Source: Neolentinus lepideus HHB14362 ss-1
Lineage: Eukaryota > Basidiomycota > Agaricomycetes > Gloeophyllales > Gloeophyllaceae
Reading direction: 5' to 3'
Assembly: GCA_001632425.1 (NCBI GenBank)
Contig: KV425557.1
Location: 372,001-436,000, forward strand
Length of the DNA stretch: 64,000 nucleotides
Numbering within the stretch: position 1 is the stretch's first letter; each line of letters starts with the position of its first letter. The notes under the pieces were generated by a model. That model ran no database searches, was not told the DNA's origin, and saw only the letters and a program-made list of their open reading frames with translations. Of the stretch, positions 23,964-35,108 are shown in pieces. A program made the position numbers and the translations under genes.

Positions 23964-25291
23964 CTAGAAAACCCGTCTACAAATTAGCGCAAAGACCAGA
24001 ATCAGCAGCACACAAATCGCCATGTCCAGAAGCAACGGCGGTCTCGTACTACGTCCTCTCGTCTCCCAACCACGGTTCTCCACTGCCGACGGTCCACCTC
24101 CATTTGACTCTGTAGGGTTATCCGGTTCCGGAGATGGGGTTTCCGTTCGCGACGTCCTTGATGATATTGTACTGTCCGTAGACAGAGAGATGCCTCTTAT
24201 TGCAGTCGGGGAAGCAATCACAGAAGGCGGACGTGCAATGACTGGCTCTGGCAAATCCGGCGCCGCTATCACCGGTTCAGCCACAGGCGTTGTCGTTGTA
24301 GTCAAACAAACGGCAGAAGTATCGTTCGTATTAGATCCTGAGCTCCAAGATGCTGCCTCCGACGTTGCCGGGTCCGGCAGGCATTCAAGATTGCTCCGGT
24401 TGCATACAGGGCAGGTCCAGTCCCGCGATCTGACCCACACAAGTTAAAAAGACAGAACCCAATAGGAAAGCAAGAGTTTATCTCACAATACTGCTAGGCG
24501 TTTGCGTTCTGCTGCATGGTACTCCAGAGAACCAACCCCAACAGCAGCCTGCCCCTTAAGCGCGAAGAACCCCTGAAGACCCACGATCGCTGAAACAAGT
24601 GCCACGGTCAACTTCATTATTTCGTAATTGGCAAGGCCACTGCATTTTGCTCACCAGTTCTGACCCCCCAAGCAGGTTGCCACAGCTCCTCGTGATCTGC
24701 ATGATTGGTTCCGAGTTTAGGCGCAAGAGAAACGTGTTTGAATATCCCGCGATCACTCACAATTCGTGAAGCTAATGCAGATCTTGGCATGGAATGATTA
24801 TCAATACTAATCGCAATATCATTCTAAGAGATCATCACCTTGGTGTTCAACTCGAAGCGGCCACTGGGGGTCAGCATCATAATGGAGGGGGGACGAAAGG
24901 GGTACTCTGGCGGAAGAAGGATGCGGAAATGGTATAATCCTCCTTCAAACTCGGTCCCGGGAGGCCCGCGCAATGTGCAATGCCATTCCTATCCACCCCA
25001 CTGCATGAGCATTCTGAATGTATCCGCAGACGCGTAGTGACACGCACAAAGATATCGTCCTAGAGATGAGCGTCAGCCTCCATGATACTCCGGGGATGAT
25101 GCACACGACACGGGCGTACCTCCAACGGCGCAGCAGAGTAATCAGTGGACGGGTCGTTCGCCAGCTCCCTCGCCTCCTGCATAATTCTCTTAACAGCTTT
25201 ACAGTCGAGCGTTCAGTCAGTCTTGAATTCCAGCACCCCTAACAGATGGATAAGATGGCGCACCGGAGTTGTTCCTGTTAAAGCTAGTCAT
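23964..25291 (-). CDS. UBC6: Tail-anchored ubiquitin-conjugating enzyme E2, UBC6/UBE2J type
   Basis: Ubc6/UBE2J is an ER-membrane E2 used in ER-associated degradation. The ATG at 25291 gives MTSFNRNNS, spliced to AVKRIMQEARELANDPSTDY. The UBC fold continues with FTLRGPPGTEFEGGLYHFRI, LLPPEYPFRPPSIMMLTPSG and RFELNTK. Two short exons then supply ICISFTNYHEELWQPAWGVR, where Cys is the active-site residue and the UBE2J-type TPxG replaces the HPN motif. GLQGFFALKGQAAVGVGSLE and YHAAERKRLAV follow. A CPVCN pair, a Ser/Thr-rich linker and a C-terminal hydrophobic anchor (PPLLLDMAICVLLILVFALI) end at the stop at 23964. At least six exons, some under 60 bases. It diverges from MRP10 over 255 bases. 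Confidence 0.9.
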
Positions 25292-25546
25292 GGTGTGCAA
25301 CTTAAGCAGCCCTTCGTTCCCAGTAGATGTGTAGCAATGAAGATACGTTCCGTCAAAAGAGAGCCGAGCACCTTTGTCACTGCGGAGGCGTTACTCTGGT
25401 AACTTCCACGTCTCCGAGTCGCCTCGGTGGCTTACCTGTGATTTCGAAATGCAAGAGCTGTGGGAACACTTCTCGGCACGCCCCGAGCGTCCACTTTTCT
25501 ATGCTTTGCTCACTTGCATTGAGATCCTTCAGTTTTCGCTGGCTTG

Positions 25547-25900
25547 ATGTATATCAAGAAGCTCAAGGCCCGGCCGAGAAAGAGTTGGTTTTTTCCGCGT
25601 TCAATGTATATCGAGTCTCAACTCACCGCCTCTCAGACCCGCCAGTGAATTTCTGCGCGCCGGAGCTGGCAGGACTGCTGGCTTGCTGGGCGGCCTCGGG
25701 CGATTTGGGCTCGACGACCGCCTGCATGCAGACGTCGCAGGCGTTGTATGATTGTATGAGGAGCGTGGTACGTTTCATTACATCTTATCATATCTCTATA
25801 ACACCTGACTGCGCCTGCGACATCCTAGCCGTTCAAGAGCAAGCAGCATAGACCCACGATCAACTACCACCTTGCGCGGCTGGGAAAGAACCTCAAGTGA
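25547..25900 (+). CDS. MRP10: Mitochondrial small-subunit ribosomal protein mS37 (MRP10), twin CX9C
   Basis: Three exons (25547..25583, 25637..25767, 25829..25900) give about 79 residues. The start MYIKKLKARPRK is basic, as usual for the family. The CHCH fold is plain: CAPELAGLLAC and CMQTSQALYDC are two exact CX9C motifs, the signature of proteins oxidised by Mia40 in the intermembrane space. The C-terminus reads KQHRPTINYHLARLGKNLK, typical of Mrp10. The first donor is GTTGGT, a weak but acceptable fungal donor; it is chosen because it keeps frame and yields a 53-base intron. It is too short and too split for a plain ORF scan. Confidence 0.87.
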
Positions 25901-28900
25901 TAGACTACGCCCGCGTCTGCGGACGTTGCGCTTCAGCTCTAGCCGATGTGATGAGACCTGCTATGGCTGTGGCTGTTAGGGCGAGGGAGAGGAGGAGGGC
26001 AGGTCGTGGTACTGTAATACTCGCAGTGAGAGTAATTGACTGCCTGCTATTCCTCCGCCACCATTAATTGCGCACAGTATCCTTTGATGTCGCTTTGATA
26101 CGTACAGCATTTATCGGAATTGGAGCGCCGGTTGGTGTTTCATTGATTGGAGAGATGGCCATTTTTCATGTTCCCACCTCTATGAACACTGCCCGACACC
26201 CGACGTCCCGAGACAGAATTCCGAATGCTCTGATGGCGCTCGGACGCCTGGAGCTCAGTCACGGTGGGTTCTTCTGTTCCGTGATTAATGATGCGTAGGC
26301 TTCCATATCCAATGCACGTCTTACCTGAGTCTTGAGAAGCCTCTGTTTGCGTGGGATCATTCGGAATTGTCTGTCGCAACGTTGAAAATGTACCTGAGAG
26401 AGACAATAATGCCGATCAGGACATACAGGGAAATAGTGAGTCTCGCTTGGCCATCATTCATTCTCGCAATTTCGGTGATTGTGCTTATTTTCGCCGGTCG
26501 ACTTGAGAAACTTGAGAGATGGGGATTTTGGTGTGTCCTTGTTTTCTGACAGTGACATCACTGCGTTTCGCAGGTTCCGAAAGTCTATGCGGGATGTCTG
26601 AATATTTGATTTCATATGTAGTCTCTTTCAAAATCTCCGAGATAGATGTTCAGTTGGCCTGCATGTCGACTGCCTGAGTTACTTACTACATGTAGGAATT
26701 CTTACCTTCTAGCTGGGTGCCAGCACTATTCGCATCACTGCTGTCTCATGTAGCACAGACTACGACGACGCGGCTATGTTGTCAGAATGTGGTGCGTTTG
26801 TTCCAATCATGCCTTGTATATACATTTCATTGTTCTTGTGGCGTAGAGGTGCCGCGTCCCGACATGGATTCGAAATTGTTGTCACGACCGGCAAAGCTCA
26901 GCACGCTTTACTATTTCCAAGCACCGGTCAAGGCACATAATCAGTGCTTCCACGATGTTTCTACGGGTGTTTAGTCCAGCTGACCGGGGAGAGTTGAGGT
27001 GTCGTAGTTTCGATAATGTTACGTGCCTCAGGCTCTCAGTTGTAATATTAATGTGCTCTCAGTTTCTTTATTACCTCATAATAGTATAGGAACCTGTGGG
27101 AGCTCTACCCTCCACGTCCGGCTAGTGGTGATAAGTCACCGAGCGATGAAACGAAATTGGATGTTCTCACTAGGCTCTTAATGCAAAGACGACAATTTAA
27201 CAGCATCTTGCTCCCTAGTGCGTTGCTTCGACCTGAAGCCCATTACGTCGTCTCCTTAAGGGCACTGGTCCAATCACAATTCCGAATCGCAGTCATCGTA
27301 GAGGAAAAGTAATACACCTCTCTGTCATTGACTAGAGACACGTCGGAAACTCTATGGCAGACATCTGCATACTAGTGACTAAACGGCGGCGGCCGGCCTA
27401 CTGCCTGGACCTCAGGTGTTGAGGCTAGGGCTGGCATCTCGAGTGCCTATCGTCCGCCCTTCTAAATCCCGGCCAATGGCATACCGAGCCGGAACTACTA
27501 GCTGGGGACCTAGAGCGTTTGCTTGGTTCAAGTTCGAGAAACAGGAAAAGTGTGCCCAGACATTCTAAGTCGAGAGTGTGGATCGGTTTGGAGACCATGC
27601 ACTTGCATCACTGCTCGTAAATGATGTTTGAAGATCACTCCGAAACCAATGAGTCGCTCAACGATGTCAATTTGTATGTGCACATATTGTGCATAATTCC
27701 TTGTTTATTTATGCACATCTGAAACGTCGAAGGATAAAGCAACTTACCAGGGACATAACGGGCAAACATCCCGGTTCAATGTGGTTCGGGTCTTTACGGT
27801 TGAGATGCCTCGGTGGCAGTGGCAGTAAGTCACGGCATCGACATCGGATTCGATGATCCAGATAGTAGTGACTTCTGACTTGGAAGTCCGTTCCTTGCAA
27901 AACCCGAGAATGACGTAGAGGTCATAGCAGCTTCACTGCAAGGATTGCCGGGATGAGTGATGCAAAAACGTCTTCCACTTGATATGAAGAAACGAGGGTG
28001 TTCCAAGTTTAAAACCGCGACATACAGGCTGCAACAATTATATGTCTTGATACTCCACCCGATGTCCAGGACTTTGGTCAGACGCTAACGGGAATCAAGC
28101 AATTCAGGCTTGCCGGTCCCGTGAAGTCGTGGGCCTGGAAATGCCTGGGAGACTTCGACTTGCCTTTTTACGGGATTCCAAATATATGTCGACGCTGGCA
28201 CCAAAGACGTGATGGTATCAGTGAGCGTGATATTCCAACAGTTGCTTATGCAGATGGGTTCGAGGTACGGGTGAGCTTTCAGGAAAATATGTACTCTATT
28301 GGGTTCCATCATCACCTGAGAGCAAAGTGACAGCATCGGGAACGCGATGAGAGGAGAGCGGGAGTAGGTCTGCCATCCTAGGCAGCAAGAACGTGCATTT
28401 TAGCGAACACAGCTCTGTGCAGCAGAATCAACTTTGCCGCTTTTCGTGAGTTCGTGAAAGCTCTCCACAAGACTGGAACAGAGAGCGAGAGTGTGACCAG
28501 AACTAGATCACAAATGTGTCGAAGTCTCCACTGTTCACTCGCACCACTTCCGGCCGCGGACACGACTAGATGGTTAACGGCAAACCTTGTGTGCCAAAAA
28601 AAGAATCTGGACGAACACTGACAAATCCAACGTTCGTCTATTAGTTCCTGCAGCGGTGCTGTGGGTAGACAGGCATATAATGATGCAGTGGTGCCTAGAA
28701 TATTGAAGGATCTCTTGGAGGCGTCGCGCTTTTCCGGTTTTAAGACTGGGACGTCCAACGCTGTTTGTTTCATGCCGGAGTAGAGCAACACATACCAAGG
28801 GAAGAGAAAGCAGAATCCGAGCGAGAAGACCGACTAGCACAGCGGACGTGCCAGTTATTGCATTAGTAGTGGGGTGATCCGTTTTCAGTGATGGGTGACT

Positions 28901-30467
28901 GTAGTAGTTACTCGAAGGGGGAAAGATTCCTTGGACAACGAATTTTCCACGCCTTGTCTAATTCTGTATTCCAAAGAGGAGTCTTGCCTCGAACAAGGCT
29001 ATGTGCCCCGCCTACTAGACCTGGTGCTTTGCGGCACGTATGACAAGGAACAGTATGGGCGAACAAAAGGCCCTATGCACTCTTCCCGTTCAGACGAGAA
29101 GCTGCTTCATATCGATACTAGACCCGCCTAACCTCCCGGGATCGACAAGAGGCGTAGAGAAAACTAGAACTTGGACTCCAGCAATAAAATTCCAGCCGAC
29201 ATCCGAGATTTGTGGAAATATAGCAGAATCGCGATACACTGGACCCAGATGATTGCTTGTCGCCTCTTTGGTTTGCCAGAGCACTTGGAACTAGCAGGAG
29301 CGTAAACCAAGAAGTGAAATTATTGGATCTTCCCATCAAGAGATCCACGGACAGACGGGTCAATATGCAGTCTGCGCCGTGCCCAAGGAAACAAGCAAGG
29401 GGAAGTTTGCCACGATTCTGGCTTAAAGGTTTAGCGGTAACCATATGGAAGCCTAGCTCGCACTCGCTGAGTTCCCCACCTGCAAATGTGTATGTTCGGT
29501 ATTTAGCAAGTAAGGAGTCACGTCAGTTGCATATATACCTATATACCGTCACGAGTTATGCGGAGTGAGAAGTTGTGAATTTCCTCGTCGGTAAACACTG
29601 CCCGCATGTATGCTCGTCGAGAGGAGCTGCGCCACCAAAGCGGCAGGTGTCCACTTGTCTGTACCAGCAAGAATTGCTGGGCGCTGAACGATAGTCCTAA
29701 AAGTAGAGCGAAAACAAGGTGAGCTGGTAAGAAGCCAATGGCATGCAGGAGCTGATCAAAGTCGTCTCTCACGGTAAGCGAAGACCGGCCTTCAAATATG
29801 TCGAGTGTGCAGTTGGATAGATGATAGAGTAGGGCCAGTTAATCAACGATATGGGAGGTCAAGGAAGAGTGATAAGGTATGTCACGTGTTCTGGACATGA
29901 AATTCCATACTCACCCTAATCGACGAAGAGGCCTTCCGTCCTGCTGGATTATGCCACGAGAGCGAAGACTATCGCGTACACTGTCGGCGCTGGTCGCAGC
30001 AGATGGCAGAGGGTATCATGGTTAGTGCGAGCCAAAAGTGCCGTACCCAGGAAGCACTCCGGCCCACTCCGGCACATGTTCAACGCGACGATTTTGTGTG
30101 GTTGAAGCGGACCCACCAACGTCTCAGATCTCAGGCTGAGACCGAGAACACACCGCGTCAAAAGCAACACCCTGTCAAATGACAATTTAGCAAGCCTCCA
30201 AATGATATCTGTCAAATCCCTTTTACGACTTGCTTCCACGCTATGTCAGGTTGTCCAGCCTCGAATGAATTACTTTACGCCCAATTTGCCTTCTCGCAGG
30301 GCAACGCGTCTATCCACCGCTTCTGGCGTGAGGAATATCTGATCCATCTGGCTATGTTCAGACGATGTCTAACGTAGCGCCTAACTTCCCGAGTCTCTGC
30401 GATAATTACCACACTATCCTTAAAAGGCCTCCATAGCCGAAGGTGAGTCTGTGCTACCTCCCTCGTC
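25901..30467. other. 4.5-kb gene-poor region with membrane-protein-like fragments
   Basis: No complete gene could be built. Scattered hydrophobic stretches occur on the minus strand: LALTATAIAGLITSARA at about 25.95 kb, LTISLYVLIGIIVSLRYIF at about 26.45 kb, ARILLSLPLVCVALLRH at about 28.8 kb and DLVLVTLSLSVPVLW at about 28.5 kb. Others are near 29.7 kb (FLPAHLVFALLLGLS) and 30.0 kb. Some could be exons of one or two orphan multi-exon membrane proteins, since putative GT/AG borders surround them, but I could not chain them into a frame with start and stop. No transposon ends were seen. Confidence 0.4.
28378..28850 (-). other. Possible exon(s) of an unrecognised membrane protein
   Basis: Two overlapping minus-strand frames carry hydrophobic helices (ARILLSLPLVCVALLRHET, then ICDLVLVTLSLSVPVLWRAF) ending KLILLHRAVFAKMHVLAA and a stop at 28378. 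They could be joined by an intron, but start and family are unclear. It may equally be a decayed gene. Confidence 0.25.
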
Positions 30468-33243
30468 ATGACCACCGCAGCTATTGAAACAGGCAAGCGG
30501 ATTATAGGCTATCCAGAGGAGAAAGTACCCGTTGTCTCCGTCAGAGACTGGGTGAACAAGACGTTCACTGACCCTCTGCATACTGTACGTGATGCGCCGC
30601 TCATCGAGTCTAATTTGTTCTGACGACTGCGCCAGTTTGTGCAATATTCGATTAGTCTTTTCCCTATTGCTGGATGGATAGCGCGGTACAGTAAGCTGTC
30701 ATCCATCAGTACATTCATAGATATTGACCTCAGTCTATTAGATCTGGGATGGCTCGGTGGTGATGTGGTAGCCGGTCTCACCGTTGGCCTGGTTGGGGTC
30801 CCACAAAGCATGTCTTATGCACAGGTGACATATAATCATGAGATGAAAGACTCAATATATCTTACCCTTGTGTTCTAGATTGCAACCCTCCCGCCAGAAT
30901 ATGGCCTCTATTCATCCTTCGTTGGTGTCCTAGTTTATTGCGTAAGTGTTATTCGGACTGCCATATACTAGCTCACTGACATGCCATTCCCTTCAAGTTC
31001 TTTGCCACGTCAAAAGATGTAAACATCGGTCCTGTCGCCGTAATGTCACTTACCGTCTCGCAAATCATACGGTTTGTGGACCAGCATCATCCTAATGAAT
31101 GGAATGGGCCACAAATAGCTACAACGGTCGCATTTATTTGTGGCTTCATTGTTCTTGGCCTCGGACTACTCCGCCTTGGATGGATAGTGGAGTTTATTCC
31201 CGCGCCGGCGGTTAGTGGCTTCATGACGGGTTCTGCCATTAATATTGTGTCTGGCCAAGTCCCCGGTTTGATGGGAATAACGGGATTCGAGTGAGATAAT
31301 TCTCCGGAACACGTGAATTATGTACTGATCTTGCTTCCAGTACGCGAGCGGCAACGTATAAAGTCATCATCAATTCATTAAAGGGACTTCCAAGGACCAA
31401 ACTCGATGCCGCCTTCGGGCTGACTGGCCTAGTTGCCCTGTATTGCATCCGCAGCGGCCTGCAGGTTCTGTCACGGAGATATCCAAGAAGAGGTGCGTTA
31501 GGTGTCCTTAATATTTCGTAACGGTGATGCTCATCACATGTACTAGCTCGTATATTCTTCTTCATCTCCGTCATGCGGAACGGTCTGATTATTATTATAT
31601 TGACCATCGCGTCGTGGCTCTATACTCGCCACCGAAGAAGCCACTCAGGCAGCTACCCGATCAAGATCTTGGGAACCGTTCCCCGGGGCTTCAAGCATCT
31701 CGGACAGCCGATCATCGACAAGAAGCTCATCGGTGTACTGGCTCCCGAACTACCGGTTGCGACCATTATCCTGCTTCTCGAGCACATCGCCATTTCGAAA
31801 TGTAGGCCTATATATATCTGCTTCTCTGTCAGGTGTTCATATGACTTCGCAGCCTTTGGTAGGGTGAACGGGTACAAGATCAATCCTAATCAAGAGTTGA
31901 TTGCCATCGGTGTAACCAACACCATCGGCACGCTCTTCGGTGCCTATCCTGCAACCGGATCCTTCTCTCGCTCCGCACTCCAGTCAAAGTCAGGTTCGCG
32001 TTCTCCAGCCGCAGGCATCTTCAGCGCCCTAGTAGTGATAGTCGCTCTATACGGCCTGACGCCAGCCTTCTACTGGATCCCTTCCGCGGGCCTCTCGGCC
32101 GTCATCATCCACGCTGTTGCGGACCTCGTGGCATCCCCCAAGCAGGTGTACTCCTTCTGGCGTGTCTCTCCCTTGGAATTCGTAATCTGGCTCGCAGCGG
32201 TGCTGACAACCGTGTTCGCGACGATCGAAGATGGCATCTATGTCTCCATAGCAGCGTCGCTCGTTCTCTTGCTCGTGCGCGTTGCAAGGCCCCGTGGACA
32301 TTTCCTGGGCAAGGTCACGATACACAGCGAAGATGCATCGAGGGAGGTGTACGTCCCGCTGAAGCCCGATAGCGGTGTGATGAATCCGCATATCAAGGTC
32401 CACCCGCCTACGCCGGGCGTCATTTTGTATCGATTCGAGGAGAGCTTCTTGTACCCGAATTCTTCACTGGCCAACGATGCGATTGTGGATTTCGTAAAGC
32501 AGCACACCAGGCGCGGGAAGGATATGAGAGATATCAGGTCCAGTGACAGAGCTTGGAACGATCCTGGACCTGCCAAGGGGGCCGTGGATGAGTCTCAGGA
32601 CCAGCAGAAGCCGGTCCTGAGGGCAGTAGTCCTCGACTTCTCAGCGGTGTATGTGACTCGCCCTCTTTTTTTTGGGAATTAACTAATTGAAGTTTGCTAT
32701 CATAGGTCTCACATCGACACCACGGGCATCCAATCTCTCCTCGATACCCGCGTCGAGCTGGAAAGATGGGCGGATGGGCCAGTTGAGGTAGGCGTATTCC
32801 CCCGCTAACTGTCTGGACGATCTATGCTGACTCTCGCGTAGTTCCACTTCGCCTGCATCCTCTCCCCGTGGATCCGCCGGGCGCTCATTGCCGCTGGCTT
32901 CGGAACCGGTACGCCAATGACCAATATCCCACAAGAAATCGCGCCCATCGTGCCTGTGCACGACCAGTACTTCTCTGAGTACCAGATCACCACCACCAGC
33001 ACGCCCACAGACAGTAAGCATAATTTGAAAGTCGATCCGGAGGTCGGCATCGAGACGCCGCGCACCACCCATTCAACTCTGTCTGACTCGGATAGAAGAA
33101 GCCTGGGCTATGCACATGGGAAGGACGCGGGCCCACTTGTCCCTGCTGCGACGCCATTCTTCCATTTCGACTTGGCGGCTGCTGTGCGTGCAGCGGAGAG
33201 TGGGATGAATCAGGAGCCGACGCTGGGTGATACCAAGGATTGA
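30468..33243 (+). CDS. Sulfate permease (SLC26/SulP family), copy 1
   Basis: This is a plasma-membrane sulfate importer of the SulP/SLC26 family (yeast SUL1/SUL2, Neurospora cys-14). The ATG at 30468 gives MTTAAIETGKRIIGYPEEKV. Membrane-domain motifs follow in order: LGWLGGDVVAGLTVGLVGVP, QSMSYAQIATLPPEYGLYSS, FFATSKDVNIGPVAVMSL, EFIPAPAVSGFMTGSAINIV, ATIILLLEHIAISK and GAYPATGSFSRSALQSKSG. A cytosolic STAS domain near the C-terminus has AVVLDFSAVSHIDTTGIQSL. The end AATPFFHFDLAAAVRAAESG precedes the stop at 33241-33243. About ten exons. The start of exon 2 and a 46-58 base intron near 31803-31855 were set by alignment to the second copy. It is highly similar to the inverted copy at 37599-40325. 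Sulfate transporters are usually repressed by sulfur metabolites; no such site was identified. Confidence 0.92.
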
Positions 33244-33442
33244 CTGTGCACTGCATTCGTCGACGCGAAGTACATATAAACCCGCCCGACCTAAACGACA
33301 AACCTGAAGCGTATGTAGATTCTACATTATTGATGAGTTGCGATGTATTTTACGATTCCTTGATGTACCCGTTAGTACAAAACTCAGCAGAAAGGCGTAG
33401 AGCAATGTATTAGTTCCGAGTCCTTGGTTATACTCTACCTAG

Positions 33443-34646
33443 TTAATCCAAGCTCGTCCAGACACGTATTGTAGCCTCGTTCTCCTCGAGCGCCTCTACA
33501 AGGTTCGATATCGACGTACTGAGGGATTCCGCAGGTTCTTCGACAGGTTCTGTCGGTACGTAGACGAGCTCGCTCTCCAGTAGCTCTCTGCATTTTCCAG
33601 GGGAGGTTACTGCGGAAGCGAGTTTCGAGAGTTCTGTTGGGGGACAGGTGAACTAAGGAACGAAACGAGTTTGATCAGTTGGAGCCTTGCTGAGGATTGT
33701 GGATGAAGTACGGATATAATCAGGTACGCACAATAGTTTCGATGGTGTTCTCGGGTACGTCTATTGTTTCGAAGTCTTCTGCCCCGGCTTCTAGAGCGGT
33801 CTCGATGAGCTGCTCCGGGTCTGAACCTGCATCCAGGGCTACCCTGACTCGCCCCTTCTTCTGGAACATGAAGGTTACTGGGGCAAAACGCGCACTAGCC
33901 CAAGATTGAGCACAGCGACGACTCGGATACTTGACGACGTACTTATAATGATTCAGTATTTCTCGCAGCGCATGGTGCGTTCGATCTCTGTTGTCTGTGA
34001 GGCACTCTCTTCATGCGGTTAGTAGGCGAGTGCCATAGATGATATTAATATTGAAACTCACATCAAGACGCCAACAGACCCGTATGCCATCGCCTCGTAC
34101 ATAAGTTGTTGGCTGCCCTTGTCTTTCCCATTACTAACCTGGAGTTTCGTCAGTAATAGCATGTATTGAGCCCTACTATGCGACATACTCGGTCCAGCGC
34201 TTTTTGGACGTTCTCTTTTGGAACGCCATGCAGCTTAGCTGCTTTGAGTACCACTGCAAGGGCTGCGTTCTTTTCGGGATCAGTGGAGCCTCCAGCTATG
34301 ACGACATGGCCCTTTCAGCTTTATGAACCAAGTCTTGAGTGTAAAAGGCGTACTTTTCACTGCCACGATAATGTCCTATCCTAATGAGCATCAGCTGGAT
34401 GGGCAGAATGTGGCCCGTGTCAGACATACGCGGCTTGTTTTACTGAAGATGGCAGACTTTTTCCGGTCACTCGCTCCCTTCTTTTCTTTGATTTTTGACC
34501 ACTATAACGCTTGAATCAGACTAATCCTCACAGGATGTTCCCGATCCAATTACCTTGTTATGTCCAGAGAATTGAACCGCTGAAGAATAAAAAGTTCGTC
34601 GTGCCAGCATAAGCCGCACGGTCGGCAAGAATACAGAGTTCTGCAT
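33443..34646 (-). CDS. TACO1/YebC-family mitochondrial translation activator
   Basis: TACO1 (YebC/DUF28) relieves ribosome stalling and supports COX1 synthesis in mitochondria. The ATG at 34646 opens MQNSVFLPTVRLMLARRTFY, a basic, hydroxylated presequence. The family signature follows across an intron: SGHNK joined to WSKIKEKKGASDRKKSAIF. Later exons give the ALREIL-type helix region near 33.96-34.0 kb, then FMFQKKGRVRVALDAGSDPE and IETALEAGAEDFETIDVPEN. The last exon reads TCPPTELSKLASAVTSPGK and ends IRVWTSLD with TAA at 33443. All three YebC domains are represented. The gene sits between the two sulfate permeases with no functional link seen. Confidence 0.85.
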
Positions 34647-34803
34647 GGTTATAGGTATAGTGGATTCCGGACTTTGCGAGTGAACTCAGAAGCGTTCAAA
34701 TAGTAGGTCCAAGTGGAAGAGAAGATCGCCGAGACCAGAAAGGGTACACGGCAATGGCCACAGCTGGGGCACGTGACGTGTACGCGCTACGATCGGTACG
34801 GTC

Positions 34804-35049
34804 ATGTCGTTTTCCCACGATGAGTATGACGCTCATCTGTCCCAAACTGTGAGGGCCTTGCTCGATATGTCCGACAGGACGACGTCGATCTCGATGGCGA
34901 GGGTACATAAACGTTCGCCGCTCGACATGAACTTTCCCTTCCCTCTTTCCTTCTCAGACCCGTCTCGCCGCGCGCTACCTTTCCACATCCCAGCGTTCTT
35001 GGATTATCCGCTCGAGGTGCGCTTACGTTCACGAATAGGCAGCGATTAA
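34804..35049 (+). other. 81-codon upstream open frame, possible uORF or orphan
   Basis: A true ATG at 34804 opens an 81-codon frame (MSFSHDEYDAHLSQTVRALL, ending LEVRLRSRIGSD) that stops 59 bases before the MFS transporter ATG at 35109. It has no recognised domain. It may be a small gene, a uORF in the transporter leader, or chance. Confidence 0.25.
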
Positions 35050-35108
35050 ATTAAGGGCAGAGATCAGCAGTATTTGGTACATACGTGGATGCCTGTTGAC
35101 GACAGACT

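Noticed and set aside
24022..24447. 141-codon plus-strand frame
   Set aside because: It is the antisense of the UBC6 linker and tail-anchor exon.
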